From assembly GCF_036170895.1 (NCBI RefSeq), contig NZ_CP108036.1, forward strand, positions 3,162,001 to 3,226,000: a DNA stretch of 64,000 nt, written 5' to 3'. A program made the translations under genes and the position numbers. Under the pieces are notes generated by a model that had not been told where the DNA came from, did not search any database, and was given only the letters and a program-made list of their open reading frames with translations. Below are positions 35,374 through 46,006 of the stretch, piece after piece. This DNA comes from Streptomyces erythrochromogenes (GTDB lineage Bacteria; Actinomycetota; Actinomycetes; Streptomycetales; Streptomycetaceae). The first letter of the stretch is position 1, and each line of letters opens with the position of its first letter.

Positions 35374-36369
35374 TTACTTGTCGGCGACCAGTTCTGCGGC
35401 TTCGGCGCGCAGGTCGCGGCGGAGCTCCTTGGGCAGGGAGAAGGTGATGTGCTCCTCCGCCGTCTTGACGATCTCCACGTCCGCGTAGCCGCGCGCGGCG
35501 AGCCACTCCAGGACCTCCTCGACCAGGACCTCCGGCACCGAGGCGCCCGAGGTGAGGCCGACGGTGGCGACGCCCTCCAGCCAGGCCTCGTCGATCTCGC
35601 TCGCGAAGTCGACGAGGTACGCGGCCTTCGCGCCCGCGTCCTTGGCGACCTCGACCAGCCGGATCGAGTTCGAGGAGTTCTTCGAGCCGACGACGATGAC
35701 CAGGTCGGAGTCGGCGCCCATCACCTTGACGGCGGCCTGGCGGTTCGAGGTGGCGTAGCAGATGTCGTCGCTCGGCGGCGAGACGAGCAGCGGGAACTTC
35801 GTCTTCAACGCGTCGACGGTCTCCATGGTCTCGTCGACCGACAGCGTGGTCTGCGAGAGCCAGACGACCTTCGACTCGTCGCGGACGGTGACCTTGTCCA
35901 CGTCGTGCGGGCCGTCGACGATGGTGATGTGGTCGGGGGCCTCGCCGGAGGTGCCGATGACCTCCTCGTGGCCCTCGTGGCCGATGAGGAGGATGTCGAA
36001 GTCCTCGTTGGCGTACCGGATGGCTTCCTTGTGCACCTTGGTGACCAGCGGGCAGGTGGCGTCGATCGTCGCGAGCTTGCCGCGCGCCGCCTCGTCGTGC
36101 ACGACCGGGGCCACGCCGTGCGCGGAGAACATCACGATGTTGCCCTCGGGCACCTCCTCCGTCCGCTCGACGAAGATGGCGCCCTTCCGCTCCAGCGTCT
36201 GGACGACGTACTTGTTGTGCACGATCTCGTGGCGGACGTACACCGGCGCCCCGTACTGCTCAAGGGCTTTCTCGACGGCGATCACGGCTCGGTCCACGCC
36301 CGCGCAGTAGCCGCGGGGCGCGGCGAGCAGGACACGGCGGGAAGCGGGAGCAGGGGCGGGAGCAGTCAT
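35374..36369 (-). CDS. ispH: 4-hydroxy-3-methylbut-2-enyl diphosphate reductase
   Basis: A 331-residue IspH/LytB, the last enzyme of the MEP isoprenoid pathway, making IPP and DMAPP. Three cluster-binding cysteines are present: Cys22 ([11 protein letters not shown]), [11 protein letters not shown] and [24 protein letters not shown] and [15 protein letters not shown] are typical. ATG 36369 is used, with GGAGG very close upstream; ATG 36378 is an alternative. The downstream ppgK gene is probably cotranscribed. Confidence 0.97.
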   Translation of the reverse strand: MTAPAPAPASRRVLLAAPRGYCAGVDRAVIAVEKALEQYGAPVYVRHEIVHNKYVVQTLERKGAIFVERTEEVPEGNIVMFSAHGVAPVVHDEAARGKLATIDATCPLVTKVHKEAIRYANEDFDILLIGHEGHEEVIGTSGEAPDHITIVDGPHDVDKVTVRDESKVVWLSQTTLSVDETMETVDALKTKFPLLVSPPSDDICYATSNRQAAVKVMGADSDLVIVVGSKNSSNSIRLVEVAKDAGAKAAYLVDFASEIDEAWLEGVATVGLTSGASVPEVLVEEVLEWLAARGYADVEIVKTAEEHITFSLPKELRRDLRAEAAELVADK

Positions 36370-36473
36370 AGCCTCCATCGTACGGGGGTCTCCAGCAGGC
36401 CGAACGTCGCCCGTTCGGCACAGACTGGCCGGGAGGTTCCGTAAGAACGTCCCACCCGTCACCCGGAGGACTG

Positions 36474-37856
36474 ATGGCGTCCGCTACGGATTCCGGCAGG
36501 GCCCCGGCGCCCGCGGCACTGCGGCGGAGTCTCGGCTTCCGAGATCTGGTCGTCTACGGGCTGCTCTTCATCGCCCCGATGGCCCCGGTCGGGGTCTTCG
36601 GCACGCTCGACGCCAGGTCGCACGGCGCCGTCGCCCTGGTCTACCTCGTGGCGACCGTCGCGATGGCCTTCACGGCCTTCTCCTACGCGCAGATGGTGCG
36701 GGTGGCCCCGCAGGCCGGTTCGGTCTTCACCTACGCCCGCAAGGGCCTGGGCGAGGGGCCGGGGCTGATCGCCGGGTGGATGGCGATGCTGGACTACCTG
36801 CTGATCCCGGCGGTCGCGTACCTCTTCTCCGGGATCGCGATGAACGCGCTGGTGCCGGAGGTCTCCCGGTGGGTGTGGACGGCCCTGGCCGTCGTGGTGA
36901 CCACCGCGCTCAACCTGTGGGGCGTACGGGCGGCCGCGCGGGTGGGGTTCGCCGTGCTGGTCATGGAGGTGCTGGTCCTGCTGGTCTTCGTGGTGGCCGC
37001 GGCGGTCGTGCTGGTCCAGGACGGCCCCCGGCGCGGCTGGCTCTCGCCGCTGACCGGAGACGGCTCGCTGGGCTTCAGCACGGCCGCGGTGCTGGGCGCG
37101 GTGTCGGTGGCGGTCCTGTCCTACCTCGGCTTCGACGCCATCGCCTCCTTCGCCGAGGAGGTGACGGGCGGATCGGAGCGCGTGGCGCGGGCGCTGCTGT
37201 TCTGCCTTGCGCTGGCCGGGACGCTGTTCGTCGTCCAGAGCTACCTGGCGGCGCTGCTGATGCCGGTGTCCGCGGCGGAGCTGGCGGCGGATCCGGTGCA
37301 GCAGGGCCCGGCCTTCTACACCGCGGCGGAGGCCTCGGTCGGCTTCTGGCTGCACGACCTGGTGGCGATCAGCAAGGCGGTCGGGGCGGCCTTCGCCGCC
37401 CTGGCGGGGCAGGCGGCGGCCGGCCGGCTGGTGTTCGCCATGGCCCGGGAGCGGCGGCTGCCGCGGGCGCTGGCGCGGACCTCGGACGGCACCCCGCGGG
37501 CCGCCCTGCTGGTGGCGGCGACCGTGACGCTGGTCGCCGCGGTGTGGGCGGCCCGGCGCGACGACGGGCTCGACCACCTGGTGTCGGTGGTGGACGTCGG
37601 GGCGCTGGTGGCCTTCACCCTGTTGCACGCCTCGGTGGTGGGCTGGTTCGTGGTCCGGCGCCGGGAGGGGCCGCCGAACTGGTGGAAGCACCTGGTCGTC
37701 CCGGTGCTCGGGGCGGCGGTGACCGTCACCGTGATCGTCGAGGCGTCCCGGACGGCTCAGCTGGTGGGTGCGGTGTGGCTGGCGGTGGGCCTGGCGGTGC
37801 TCTTCGTCCAGCGCGGACGCCGGGACCTGCCCGGCGACACCGGCGCCGGGGCCTGA
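36474..37856 (+). CDS. APC-family amino acid permease
   Basis: A 460-residue transporter with about 12 spans. [20 protein letters not shown] holds the first-span unwound motif. [20 protein letters not shown] is the conserved loop after span 6. [20 protein letters not shown] is the APC signature after span 8. It probably imports amino acids or polyamines by proton symport. ATG 36474 starts 104 bases from the divergent ispH. The xseA gene follows 33 bases later. Confidence 0.92.
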   Translation: MASATDSGRAPAPAALRRSLGFRDLVVYGLLFIAPMAPVGVFGTLDARSHGAVALVYLVATVAMAFTAFSYAQMVRVAPQAGSVFTYARKGLGEGPGLIAGWMAMLDYLLIPAVAYLFSGIAMNALVPEVSRWVWTALAVVVTTALNLWGVRAAARVGFAVLVMEVLVLLVFVVAAAVVLVQDGPRRGWLSPLTGDGSLGFSTAAVLGAVSVAVLSYLGFDAIASFAEEVTGGSERVARALLFCLALAGTLFVVQSYLAALLMPVSAAELAADPVQQGPAFYTAAEASVGFWLHDLVAISKAVGAAFAALAGQAAAGRLVFAMARERRLPRALARTSDGTPRAALLVAATVTLVAAVWAARRDDGLDHLVSVVDVGALVAFTLLHASVVGWFVVRRREGPPNWWKHLVVPVLGAAVTVTVIVEASRTAQLVGAVWLAVGLAVLFVQRGRRDLPGDTGAGA

Positions 37857-37889
37857 CACACTGTCGGCGGCGCCGGATAGCCTGCGCAC

Positions 37890-39194
37890 ATGGGTCTGAA
37901 TACGTCGGCCGAGGCGCCGCTGCCGGTGGGCCAGGTGTCCCGGCTCATCGGGGGCTGGATCGAGCGCCTGGGCCAGGTGTGGGTGGAGGGGCAGATCACG
38001 CAGCTCTCGCGGCGGCCGGGAGCGGGGGTGGTCTTCCTGACGCTGCGCGACCCCTCGCACGACATCTCGGTCAGCGTGACCTGCTTCCGCCAGGTCTACG
38101 ACGAGGTCGCGGACGTCGTCTCGGAGGGCGCGCGGGTCGTGCTGCTGGCCAAGCCCGAGTGGTACGCCCCGCGCGGGCAGCTGTCCCTGCGGGCGACGGA
38201 GATAAGGCCGGTGGGCATCGGCGAGCTGCTGGCCCGGCTGGAGCGGCTCAAGCGCTCCCTGGCCGCCGAGGGCCTCTTCGCGCTGGAGCGCAAGAAGCCG
38301 CTGCCCTTCCTGCCGCAGCTGATCGGGCTGGTGGTCGGGCGGGCCTCGGCGGCCGAGCGCGACGTGCTGGAGAACGCCCGGCGCCGCTGGCCGGCGGTCC
38401 GCTTCGAGGTGCGCAACGTCGCCGTGCAGGGCGTGCACGCCGTGCCGCAGGTGGTCCGGGCGGTCAAGGAGCTCGACGCCCTGGACGAGGTCGACGTGAT
38501 CATCGTGGCGCGCGGCGGCGGCAGCGTGGAGGACCTGCTGCCCTTCTCCGACGAGGAGGTCGTACGGGCGGTGGCCGCGGCCCGCACCCCGGTGGTGTCG
38601 GCGATCGGCCACGAGCCGGACTCCCCGCTGCTGGACCTGGTCGCCGACCTGAGGGCGTCCACGCCCACGGACGCGGCGAAGAAGGTGGTCCCGGACGTCG
38701 GCGAGGAGCTGGAGCGGGTACGGCAGTTGCAGGGCCGGGGGCTGCGCGCGGTGAACTCCCTGCTCGACCGGGAGGAGCGGGGGCTCGCCCACGCCCTGGG
38801 CCGGCCGGTCTTCGTCCATCCGCAGCGCATGGTGGAGATGCGGGAGGACGAGGTGGACGCTCTGCTGGCGCGCAGCAGGCGCACGCTGGGGCACCTGCTG
38901 GACCGGGCCGACTCGGAGCTCGCCCACACGCTGGCCCGGGTGGTGGCGCTGTCGCCGGCCGCGACGCTGGAGCGCGGGTACGCCGTACTGCAGCGGGCGG
39001 ACGGTCACGTGGTGCGCTCGCCGCAGGAGGTGTCGGCGCGGGAGGTGCTGCGCGCCAGGGTCGCGGAGGGCACGTTCTCCGTGGAGGTCTCCCCGCCGGA
39101 CGCGGCGGAGGAGGCGGAGGAGGCGGAGGAGGCGGAGGAGGCGGCGGGGGCGGAGGAGGCCGACGCCTCGGACACGGCCGAGGCTTCGCAGTAG
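37890..39194 (+). CDS. xseA: Exodeoxyribonuclease VII large subunit
   Basis: A 434-residue catalytic subunit of ExoVII, a single-strand DNA exonuclease. The amino-terminal OB-fold (about 12-108; [20 protein letters not shown]) binds DNA. The catalytic domain has [39 protein letters not shown] and [13 protein letters not shown] [20 protein letters not shown]. Long helices fill 260-370. The last 30 residues are an acidic tail from a 9-bp tandem repeat (about 39106-39150) encoding Glu-Glu-Ala units. The small subunit gene follows. Confidence 0.96.
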   Translation: MGLNTSAEAPLPVGQVSRLIGGWIERLGQVWVEGQITQLSRRPGAGVVFLTLRDPSHDISVSVTCFRQVYDEVADVVSEGARVVLLAKPEWYAPRGQLSLRATEIRPVGIGELLARLERLKRSLAAEGLFALERKKPLPFLPQLIGLVVGRASAAERDVLENARRRWPAVRFEVRNVAVQGVHAVPQVVRAVKELDALDEVDVIIVARGGGSVEDLLPFSDEEVVRAVAAARTPVVSAIGHEPDSPLLDLVADLRASTPTDAAKKVVPDVGEELERVRQLQGRGLRAVNSLLDREERGLAHALGRPVFVHPQRMVEMREDEVDALLARSRRTLGHLLDRADSELAHTLARVVALSPAATLERGYAVLQRADGHVVRSPQEVSAREVLRARVAEGTFSVEVSPPDAAEEAEEAEEAEEAAGAEEADASDTAEASQ

Positions 39195-39248
39195 CGCCAC
39201 ACGGCCGCAATCACGCGGTCGCACGACACACAGAGGATGGATACGGGA

Positions 39249-39467
39249 ATGACAGAGGCCGGAACGGCGCTGGGGTACGAGCAGGCGCGCGACGAGCTCA
39301 TCGAGGTCGTCCGCAAGCTGGAGGCCGGCGGGACCTCGCTGGAGGACTCCCTCGCGCTCTGGGAGCGCGGTGAGGAGCTGGCGAAGGTGTGCCGGCACTG
39401 GCTGGAGGGGGCCCGGGCCCGGCTGGACTCGGCGCTGGCCGCGCGCGAGGCCGCCGAGGGGGAGTGA
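39249..39467 (+). CDS. xseB: Exodeoxyribonuclease VII small subunit
   Basis: A 72-residue Xse[21 protein letters not shown] then [20 protein letters not shown] is the family signature of two helices that coat the XseA coiled coil. ATG 39249 is chosen because GAGG lies about 12 bases upstream; ATG 39237 in the same frame abuts that site. It follows xseA by about 55 bases. Confidence 0.93.
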   Translation: MTEAGTALGYEQARDELIEVVRKLEAGGTSLEDSLALWERGEELAKVCRHWLEGARARLDSALAAREAAEGE

Positions 39468-39565
39468 TCCCGGCCACGGCCACGGCAGTTTAGTTGAAAA
39501 TTCATCTACTTCGGCCGTAGAGTCATGGGCATCGCTTCACCTCCGTACGGAAGAAGGCTTTCCCG

Positions 39566-40159
39566 ATGTCTCTCGTTCTCGACCCCGCCGCTCAGGACCT
39601 GCTGTTCCGCGAGGCCCGCACCGCCAACGCGTTCTCCGAGGAGCCGGTCACCGAGGAGCAGGTCCAGGCGATCTACGACCTGGTGAAGTTCGGCCCGACC
39701 GCCTTCAACCAGACCCCGCTGCGCATCACCCTGGTCCGCTCCCCCGAGGCCCGCGAGCGCCTGGTGAAGCACATGGCCACGGGCAACGACGCCAAGACCG
39801 CGACCGCCCCGCTGGTCGCGATCCTCTCGGCGGACAACGAGTTCCACGAGGAGCTCCCGCAGCTGCTTCCGCACTTCCCGCAGGCCAAGGACGCGTTCTT
39901 CTCCGAGCGCCCGGTCCGCGAGCAGTCCGCGCTGCTGAACTCCGCGCTGCAGGCCGCGTACTTCATCATCGGCATCCGCGCCGCCGGTCTGGCCGCGGGC
40001 CCGATGACCGGCGCCGACTTCGCCGGCATCCAGAAGGAGTTCCTGGACGCCGACCACACCCCGATCATGGTCATCAACATCGGCAAGCCGGCCGCCGAGG
40101 GCGCCTGGTTCGACCGCTCCCCGCGCCTGGCCTTCGACGAGGTCATCACCACCGTCTGA
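39566..40159 (+). CDS. Nitroreductase-family protein, RutE/malonic semialdehyde reductase type
   Basis: A 197-residue FMN flavoprotein: FREARTANAFSEEPVTEEQV, KFGPTAFNQTPLRITLVRSP (FMN loop), AAYFIIGIRAAGLAAGPMTG. This matches the RutE subgroup that reduces malonic semialdehyde, but no rut genes are adjacent, so a general quinone or aldehyde reductase role is equally possible. ATG 39566. The AT-rich leader (TTGAAAATTCATC near 39495) contrasts with neighbours and may be a promoter or operator. A strong terminator follows. Confidence 0.9.
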   Translation: MSLVLDPAAQDLLFREARTANAFSEEPVTEEQVQAIYDLVKFGPTAFNQTPLRITLVRSPEARERLVKHMATGNDAKTATAPLVAILSADNEFHEELPQLLPHFPQAKDAFFSERPVREQSALLNSALQAAYFIIGIRAAGLAAGPMTGADFAGIQKEFLDADHTPIMVINIGKPAAEGAWFDRSPRLAFDEVITTV

Positions 40160-40182
40160 GCGCCACAGCAGGCACGCGAAAC

Positions 40183-40218
40183 GGGCCGTGGCCCCCGGAT
40201 CACCGGGGGCCACGGCCC
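40183..40218 (+). terminator. Terminator after the nitroreductase gene
   Basis: Perfect 16-bp stem GGGCCGTGGCCCCCGG and complement, four-base loop ATCA, 23 bases past the stop. Confidence 0.85.
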
Positions 40219-40310
40219 TTCGCGCACGTCCGTCCCGGCGGGAAGGGCGGGCGGCGGGCGTGGGACGGCCGCGGGGGGGGGGGCGCCGGTGCTGCCCACC
40301 CTCGTCGTCC

Positions 40311-40805
40311 ATGGATGCAGCACCTTCCACGCACTCTTCTCCGCCACCTGCTTCCACCCTGGTCGGGCTGTGGTGGAACGTCGTCCAGAGCCACCACGAC
40401 CGGATGCGCGACCCCGCCCTGCGGCGCGTCGTCGGCGGGATCTACCCGTCGTTCCTGCTGCCCGCCCTGATGGGCCTGTTCCCCAGATCGGCGGCACCGA
40501 GCAGCCGCAGGTCCGGCGGGCGGCCTTCGTCGTCCTCGCGGTGTTCGGCTGCGTCTGCACGCTGCGGCTGCCGGCCCGGGCGCGCGGCGACCGGTTCCTG
40601 ATCTGGCAGCGGGCCGCGGCCGCGCTGCTCCACGCCCTGATCGCGGTGATCGGCGCCTTCCCCGAACTCGCCGAACCGTTCGGATTGCGGCCGATCCGGG
40701 CCGAGGCGCTGATGCTGATCGGCCTGATCATGCTGGGGCACGCCCCGGTCTGGCGGTTCATGGCCGGCGAGGGCCGCGCCGCCGAGGACCAGGAGGCGTC
40801 CCTAG
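40311..40805 (+). pseudogene. Frameshifted small membrane protein gene
   Basis: A coding signal begins at ATG 40311 ([37 protein letters not shown]) and stops making sense at the CCCC run near 40480. It continues one frame over as [40 protein letters not shown] and [20 protein letters not shown]. One missing C joins the two parts. In the second frame no stop follows, but removing one C from the CCC run at 40800-40802 would give TAG at the point where the convergent gene also ends. The restored product would be about 164 residues with four spans. A run of 11 G lies at 40273-40283, just upstream. Decayed gene or base-count errors are both possible. Confidence 0.65.
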
Positions 40806-41320
40806 CGGCCCTGCTTGAACTCCAGCGCCGCCGCCAGCGTGCCGAGCTGCTCGAAGGAGGCGGTGCCGGTCACCACCGTGACGTAGCCCTGCTCACGCCG
40901 CACGAGGGCGTCGTACTTCTCGCCGTCCCAGCGCTCCCAGGCCGTGTCGCCGACCTGCTGCGTCTGCCCGGAGGCCGTGGCCTTGTGGGTGACCCGCTCC
41001 AGGTACTTCACGGAGGTGTCGGTGGACTGCTCGACCGCCGCGTACTGCTGCTCCGGGTCGAGGAAGCCCAGGTGCCAGGCGTCGGCCTTCTTGCGCTCGT
41101 ACGTCACCGAGGTCGCGCGCCACTGCTCCGGGAGGCCCACGGGGGCGGCCACCGGGTACGGGGCCGCGCGCCGGGCCGTGATGGTCTCCACCCGGTAGTC
41201 CACCGTGCGCGTGGGATCGGCCTTGTCGTCATGCGGGACGAAGAGGTAGATCCCGGCGACGACGACGCCGATCACCGCCAGCGACCGGACCATGTCCCAG
41301 ATCGTCTGCTTGCCTTTCAT
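40802..41320 (-). CDS. DUF4245-family membrane-anchored protein
   Basis: A 172-residue protein with one amino-terminal span ([20 protein letters not shown], about 10-29). An extracytoplasmic domain follows ([69 protein letters not shown]). The pattern is that of DUF4245, an actinobacterial family of unknown function. ATG 41320 is preferred; GTG 41329 or an upstream ATG in MRDDGAVAG remain possible. It diverges from glpX. The stop overlaps the inferred end of the frameshifted neighbour. Confidence 0.82.
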   Translation of the reverse strand: MKGKQTIWDMVRSLAVIGVVVAGIYLFVPHDDKADPTRTVDYRVETITARRAAPYPVAAPVGLPEQWRATSVTYERKKADAWHLGFLDPEQQYAAVEQSTDTSVKYLERVTHKATASGQTQQVGDTAWERWDGEKYDALVRREQGYVTVVTGTASFEQLGTLAAALEFKQGR

Positions 41321-41569
41321 ACCTGCCACGGCACCATCGTCCCGCATCAGCGGGGGGCGATCACCGCCGGGGTCGCGCGGGCGCGGCGCGCGGCGCAACC
41401 TGGACTCGCCCCACCCGGTCCCCGCACGGGACGCAAGGCGTCCGCTCAGGACAATCGAATGACCGATATTCCGCTCATACGTGACCCGCCCTGCTCAATA
41501 TGTCGACGTACCGATAGAGTTCCAGCACCCTCACTTCCCGGCCGTCGCCGTACAGAAAGGTGCGCTCCG

Positions 41570-42601
41570 ATGACCGAGCACAACCTGCCGCCCCAGCTCG
41601 AAGTCTCTCCGGAGGCCCCCGACCGCAACCTCGCGCTCGAACTCGTACGGGTCACCGAGGCGGCCGCCATGGCCGCCGGCCGGTGGGTCGGCCGCGGCGA
41701 CAAGATCGGCGCGGACGGCGCCGCGGTCAACGCGATGAGGACCCTGATCTCCACCGTCTCGATGAACGGCGTCGTCGTCATCGGCGAGGGCGAGAAGGAC
41801 GAAGCCCCGATGCTCTTCAACGGGGAGCAGGTCGGCGACGGCACGGGTGCCGAGGTCGACATCGCCGTCGACCCGATCGACGGCACCACCCTGAACGCCA
41901 AGGGCATGCCGAACGCCATCGCCGTCCTGGCGGCCGCCGACCGCGGCACGATGTTCGACCCGTCCGCCGTGTTCTACATGGACAAGCTGGTCACCGGCCC
42001 CGAGGCCGCCGACTTCGTCGACATCAACGCCCCGGTCTCGGTGAACATCCGCCGGGTCGCCAAGGCCAAGGGCATGCACGCCGAGGACGTCACGGTCGTC
42101 ATCCTGGACCGCCCCCGCCACGAGGGCATCGTCCGGGAGATCCGCGAGACCGGCGCGCGCATCAAGTTCATCTCCGACGGCGATGTCGCCGGCTCCATCA
42201 TGGCCGCCCGCGAGGGCACCGGCGTGGACCTGCTCCTGGGCATCGGCGGCACCCCCGAGGGCATCATCTCGGCCTGCGCGATCAAGTGCCTGGGCGGCGT
42301 GATCCAGGGCAAGCTGTGGCCGAAGGACGACGCCGAGCGCCAGAAGGCCCTCGACGCCGGCCACGACCTGGACCGCGTGCTCACCACGACCGACCTGGTC
42401 TCGGGCGAGAACGTCTTCTTCGTCGCCACCGGCATCACCGACGGCGAGCTGCTGCGCGGCGTGCACTACCGCTCGGAGACCGCGACGACGTCCTCGCTGG
42501 TCATGCGCTCCAAGTCCGGCACCATCCGGAAGATCGACTCCACGCACCGCCTGTCGAAGCTGCGCGCGTACAGCGCGATCGACTTCGACCGCGCCCAGTA
42601 A
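41570..42601 (+). CDS. glpX: Class II fructose-1,6-bisphosphatase
   Basis: A 343-residue GlpX phosphatase of gluconeogenesis. Metal and substrate motifs are [50 protein letters not shown] and [23 protein letters not shown] 41570 follows AAAGG at about 9 bases. The reading frame is open for over 1 kb upstream by chance, but the conserved start and ribosome site fix the amino end. A 21-bp hairpin terminates it. Confidence 0.96.
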   Translation: MTEHNLPPQLEVSPEAPDRNLALELVRVTEAAAMAAGRWVGRGDKIGADGAAVNAMRTLISTVSMNGVVVIGEGEKDEAPMLFNGEQVGDGTGAEVDIAVDPIDGTTLNAKGMPNAIAVLAAADRGTMFDPSAVFYMDKLVTGPEAADFVDINAPVSVNIRRVAKAKGMHAEDVTVVILDRPRHEGIVREIRETGARIKFISDGDVAGSIMAAREGTGVDLLLGIGGTPEGIISACAIKCLGGVIQGKLWPKDDAERQKALDAGHDLDRVLTTTDLVSGENVFFVATGITDGELLRGVHYRSETATTSSLVMRSKSGTIRKIDSTHRLSKLRAYSAIDFDRAQ

Positions 42602-42616
42602 GCAGGCGGGGGCACA

Positions 42617-42665
42617 ACGCGAGAGGGGCGGTCACCCTGTGCGGGGGTGACCGCCCCTCTCGCGT
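42617..42665 (+). terminator. Terminator of glpX
   Basis: Perfect stem of about 21 bp (core GCGAGAGGGGCGGTCACCC) with a seven-base loop, 16 bases past the glpX stop. Confidence 0.9.
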
Positions 42666-42727
42666 GTCCGCGTACGAGGCGTGGAGGGCATGGAGGGCGT
42701 GGGGGACGCCACGGGGCGTCCGCGGCT

Positions 42728-42758
42728 GTCCATGGCCGTCCATGGCCGTCGATGGCGT
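42728..42758 (+). repeat. Short tandem repeat between glpX and the WhiB gene
   Basis: Units of CATGGCCGTC, two exact and a third degenerate. A related GGAGGGC repeat (GTGGAGGGCATGGAGGGCGT) lies at 42681-42700. Confidence 0.5.
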
Positions 42759-42817
42759 GCGACGCGGACCGCAGCCTGCCCGGTCGGCGACCGGCTCGGC
42801 CGGCAGCGGCGACCGGC

Positions 42818-43225
42818 TCAGCCCGCCGCGGCTATCGACCCCGCCCCCGGGGCCTGCCGCAGCTCGGCGGAGCGGCGCCGCATCCGGGCCAGCACCACCC
42901 GGCGCTCGGCCGCGGTGAGACCGCCCCAGACCCCGTACGGCTCGGGCTGGAGCAGCGCGTGCTCGCGGCAGGCGACCATCACCGGGCAGCGGGCGCAGAC
43001 GCGCTTCGCGGCCTCCTCGCGGGAGAGCCGGGCGGCGGTGGGCTCCTTGGACGGCGCGAAGAACAGTCCCGCCTCGTCGCGGCGGCACACCGCCTCCGCG
43101 TGCCAGGGGCCGTCCTCGGCCCTGGCCGGCACCCGCGGCTGCGGCACGGCCGATGGGCGTGCCGCAGGACCCTGAAGGCTCTTCACGGCGGCTACCTGCA
43201 GGGACTGATGCGGCGGATGCGGCAC
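42818..43225 (-). CDS. WhiB-family iron-sulfur regulator, WblI-like
   Basis: A 135-residue Wbl protein. Four cluster ligands are Cys47, Cys77, Cys80 and Cys86 (AVCRRDEAGLFFAPSKE, KRVCARCPVMVACREHAL). The turn motif YGVWGGLTAAERRVVLARMR is the conserved sigma-contact/DNA-binding part. GTG 43225 follows CAGGAG at 6 bases. The amino end of about 40 residues is longer than in WhiB or WblE. Position next to glpX recalls wblI of S. coelicolor (from memory). It should act with sigma factor region 4 in a redox- or NO-sensitive way. Confidence 0.93.
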   Translation of the reverse strand: MPHPPHQSLQVAAVKSLQGPAARPSAVPQPRVPARAEDGPWHAEAVCRRDEAGLFFAPSKEPTAARLSREEAAKRVCARCPVMVACREHALLQPEPYGVWGGLTAAERRVVLARMRRRSAELRQAPGAGSIAAAG

Positions 43226-43382
43226 GGTCTACTCCTGACGACGTATACGTGAGCGAGAGACGACGCACCTGTCCCTACCCGCTGTACGCGCCCCTATGCA
43301 CTGGGTGCCACGGGGCACCCGGGGTTCGTCCGAAACGAGACCCTCCGCATCCGGATGGACCGCCGTCCGTCTCGGCGCCGTC

Positions 43383-44042
43383 TCAGCCGTCGAGGTGCTT
43401 GCGCAGCTTGCGCGCCAGGTCGACCAAGCGGGCGCCCAGCTTGGGCCGCGCCTCGATGTTGCCGAGCAGGGAGAAGCCCCGGACGATCACCACCGGCGCC
43501 TGCGGGTCGGTCTCGCCGCGGCCCTCGCCGCGCACCTCGAAGTTGCCGAGGACCCCGCTGCCGTAGCCGCGCAGGGTGACGTTCTCCGGGACCAGGACCT
43601 CGACGTTGCCGAGGACGCAGGTCACGTTGATCTCGGTGACCTGCTGCTCGAAGACCGCCTGGGTGAGGTCGATGGTGATGTCACCCATGACCGAGACCGC
43701 GCGGGTGTGTGCGCCCGGCCGCCAGCGGCCCTTGCGGCTGGAGCTGCTGCACACGGCGACGATGGTCTCGGCGGCCGGTCCGGTGGCGGCACCCGCGTAC
43801 GCGGACGCGGGCGGGGTGTGGACGCCGCCGGGCGCGGGCAGATCCCGTACGAGCTGTTCCAGCTCGCCGACGGTCTTGACCGCGTACAGCGTGTCCAGGC
43901 GCTCGGAATGCTCCTCGGCGGTCAGCCTGCCTTCGGCGAGGGCGTCGCCGAGGATCTGCGCGATCCGGTCCCGGTCGGCGTCGGAAGCGCGCAGAGCGGC
44001 AGGGCCGGGCGCGGGGGCGGCGGGGTGCTTTTCCAGGTCCAC
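43383..44042 (-). CDS. DUF1707 / LiaF-like protein
   Basis: A 219-residue protein. The DUF1707 domain is at about 14-66 (LRASDADRDRIAQILGDALA, EGRLTAEEHSERLDTLYAVK). A beta-stranded domain follows from 110 (AVSVMGDITIDLTQAVFEQQ, VTEINVTCVLGNVEVLVPEN, GVLGNFEVRGEGRGET, GFSLLGNIEARPK), the pattern of LiaF/cell-wall-active-antibiotic-response carboxyl domains. It has no membrane span. GTG 44042 is the chosen start, and TATGCT 7-12 bases upstream could make a leaderless message. It diverges from the fumarase. Confidence 0.82.
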   Translation of the reverse strand: MDLEKHPAAPAPGPAALRASDADRDRIAQILGDALAEGRLTAEEHSERLDTLYAVKTVGELEQLVRDLPAPGGVHTPPASAYAGAATGPAAETIVAVCSSSSRKGRWRPGAHTRAVSVMGDITIDLTQAVFEQQVTEINVTCVLGNVEVLVPENVTLRGYGSGVLGNFEVRGEGRGETDPQAPVVIVRGFSLLGNIEARPKLGARLVDLARKLRKHLDG

Positions 44043-44199
44043 GACGCCAGCATAGCGAGACACGATAGATCGCGATACTACCGAGTCCAGCCGACTGAGC
44101 CCTACCTCACAAACACACGCCGGGCGGGAGGTTCTACGCTGGTGGACTGCGCTGCCAATTTGGTCGTCAGTGCTGTCTGCCGAGTGAGGAATGGCCCCA

Positions 44200-45864
44200 A
44201 TGCCGGAGTTCGCGTACACCGACCTGCTGCCCCTGGGTGAGGACACCACCCCCTACCGGCTGGTGACCGCCGAGGGCGTGTCCACCTTCGAGGCTGACGG
44301 CCGTACGTTCCTCAAGGTCGAGCCGGAGGCGCTGCGCAAGCTCGCCGAGGAGGCCATCCACGACATCCAGCACTTCCTGCGCCCCGCGCACCTCGCGCAG
44401 CTGCGCCGCATCATCGACGACCCGGAAGCCTCGTCGAACGACAAGTTCGTCGCGCTCGACCTCCTCAAGAACGCGAACATCGCCGCGGCCGGCGTCCTGC
44501 CGATGTGCCAGGACACGGGTACGGCGATCGTCATGGGCAAGCGCGGCCAGAACGTGCTGACCGAAGGCGGCGACGAGGCGGCGCTCTCGCGCGGCATCTA
44601 CGACGCCTACACCCGCCTGAACCTGCGCTACTCGCAGATGGCCCCCCTCACCATGTGGGAGGAGAAGAACACCGGCTCGAACCTGCCCGCGCAGATCGAG
44701 CTGTACGCGACCGACGGCGGCGCCTACAAGTTCCTCTTCATGGCCAAGGGCGGCGGCTCGGCCAACAAGTCCTTCCTCTACCAGGAGACCAAGGCGGTCC
44801 TCAACGAGGCCTCCATGATGAAGTTCCTGGAGGAGAAGATCCGCTCGCTCGGTACGGCGGCCTGCCCGCCCTACCACCTGGCGATCGTGGTCGGCGGCAC
44901 CTCCGCCGAGCACGCGCTCAAGACCGCCAAGTACGCCTCCGCGCACTACCTGGACGAGCTGCCCCGCGAGGGTTCGCCGCTGGGCCACGGCTTCCGCGAC
45001 GAGGCCCTGGAGCAGCAGGTCTTCGAGCTGACGCAGAAGATCGGCATCGGCGCGCAGTTCGGCGGCAAGTACTTCTGCCACGACGTCCGCGTCGTGCGCC
45101 TGCCCCGCCACGGCGCCTCCCTGCCCGTCGCGATCGCCGTGTCCTGCTCGGCGGACCGCCAGGCCACCGCGAAGATCACCGCCGAGGGCGTCTTCCTGGA
45201 GCAGCTGGAGCGGGACCCGGCGCGCTTCCTGCCGGAGACCACGGACGAGCACCTGTCCGAGTCCTCGGACGTCGTCTCCATCGACCTGAACCAGCCGATG
45301 GACGACATCCTGGCGACCCTGACGAAGCACCCGGTCAAGACCCGTCTGTCGCTGACCGGCCCGCTGGTCGTGGCGCGCGACATCGCGCACGCCAAGATCA
45401 AGGAACTGCTGGACTCGGGCGCGGAGATGCCGCAGTACCTGAAGGACCACCCGGTCTACTACGCCGGCCCCGCGAAGACCCCCGAGGGCTACGCGTCGGG
45501 CTCCTTCGGCCCGACCACGGCCGGCCGCATGGACTCCTACGTCGAGCAGTTCCAGGCGGCGGGCGGCTCGAAGGTCATGCTGGCCAAGGGCAACCGCTCC
45601 CAGCAGGTGACGGACGCGTGCGCCGCGCACGGCGGCTTCTACCTGGGCTCGATCGGCGGCCCCGCGGCCCGCCTGGCCCAGGACTGCATCAAGAAGGTCG
45701 AGGTCCTGGAGTACGAGGAGCTCGGCATGGAGGCCGTCTGGAAGATCGAGGTCGAGGACTTCCCGGCCTTCATCGTGGTCGACGACAAGGGCAACGACTT
45801 CTTCCAGAACCCGGCCCCCGAGCCGACGTTCACCCACATCCCGGTCCGCGGCCCGGGCCTGTAG
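44200..45864 (+). CDS. Class I fumarate hydratase ([4Fe-4S])
   Basis: A 554-residue oxygen-sensitive fumarase that converts fumarate to malate. ATG 44200 has GAGGA at a good distance; ATG 44191 would abut it. The amino-terminal alpha domain has [18 protein letters not shown] with a cluster Cys. Further cysteines in [20 protein letters not shown] and [20 protein letters not shown] complete the cluster. The beta domain (about 370-554) is fused, as usual for the one-chain form. A class II isoenzyme lies 3.7 kb away. Confidence 0.95.
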   Translation: MPEFAYTDLLPLGEDTTPYRLVTAEGVSTFEADGRTFLKVEPEALRKLAEEAIHDIQHFLRPAHLAQLRRIIDDPEASSNDKFVALDLLKNANIAAAGVLPMCQDTGTAIVMGKRGQNVLTEGGDEAALSRGIYDAYTRLNLRYSQMAPLTMWEEKNTGSNLPAQIELYATDGGAYKFLFMAKGGGSANKSFLYQETKAVLNEASMMKFLEEKIRSLGTAACPPYHLAIVVGGTSAEHALKTAKYASAHYLDELPREGSPLGHGFRDEALEQQVFELTQKIGIGAQFGGKYFCHDVRVVRLPRHGASLPVAIAVSCSADRQATAKITAEGVFLEQLERDPARFLPETTDEHLSESSDVVSIDLNQPMDDILATLTKHPVKTRLSLTGPLVVARDIAHAKIKELLDSGAEMPQYLKDHPVYYAGPAKTPEGYASGSFGPTTAGRMDSYVEQFQAAGGSKVMLAKGNRSQQVTDACAAHGGFYLGSIGGPAARLAQDCIKKVEVLEYEELGMEAVWKIEVEDFPAFIVVDDKGNDFFQNPAPEPTFTHIPVRGPGL

Positions 45865-45878
45865 CAGCGCTCTTGCGA

Positions 45879-45914
45879 CGAGGGGCCCTCTGCCGAACGG
45901 CAGAGGGCCCCTCG
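45879..45914 (+). terminator. Terminator of the class I fumarase gene
   Basis: Perfect 16-bp stem CGAGGGGCCCTCTGCC and complement with loop GAAC, 14 bases past the stop. Confidence 0.9.
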
Positions 45915-46006
45915 GGTGTTTCCGCCGATCGGCAGATGGAGCCGGGGGCGCCGGACGGCGAGGCTCTTCCCGTACCCGATCAGCCTTTGGAACACGGGAG
46001 TTCACG

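Noticed and set aside
36459..39398. 979-codon open frame on the minus strand across the APC permease and xseA
   Set aside because: Composition is dominated by Arg, His, Gly and Asp; it is a shadow of two well-identified plus-strand genes in high-GC DNA.
40289..42601. Apparent fusion of the frameshifted membrane gene to glpX
   Set aside because: The frame is open by chance through the antisense of the DUF4245 gene; glpX has its own start, ribosome site and normal length.
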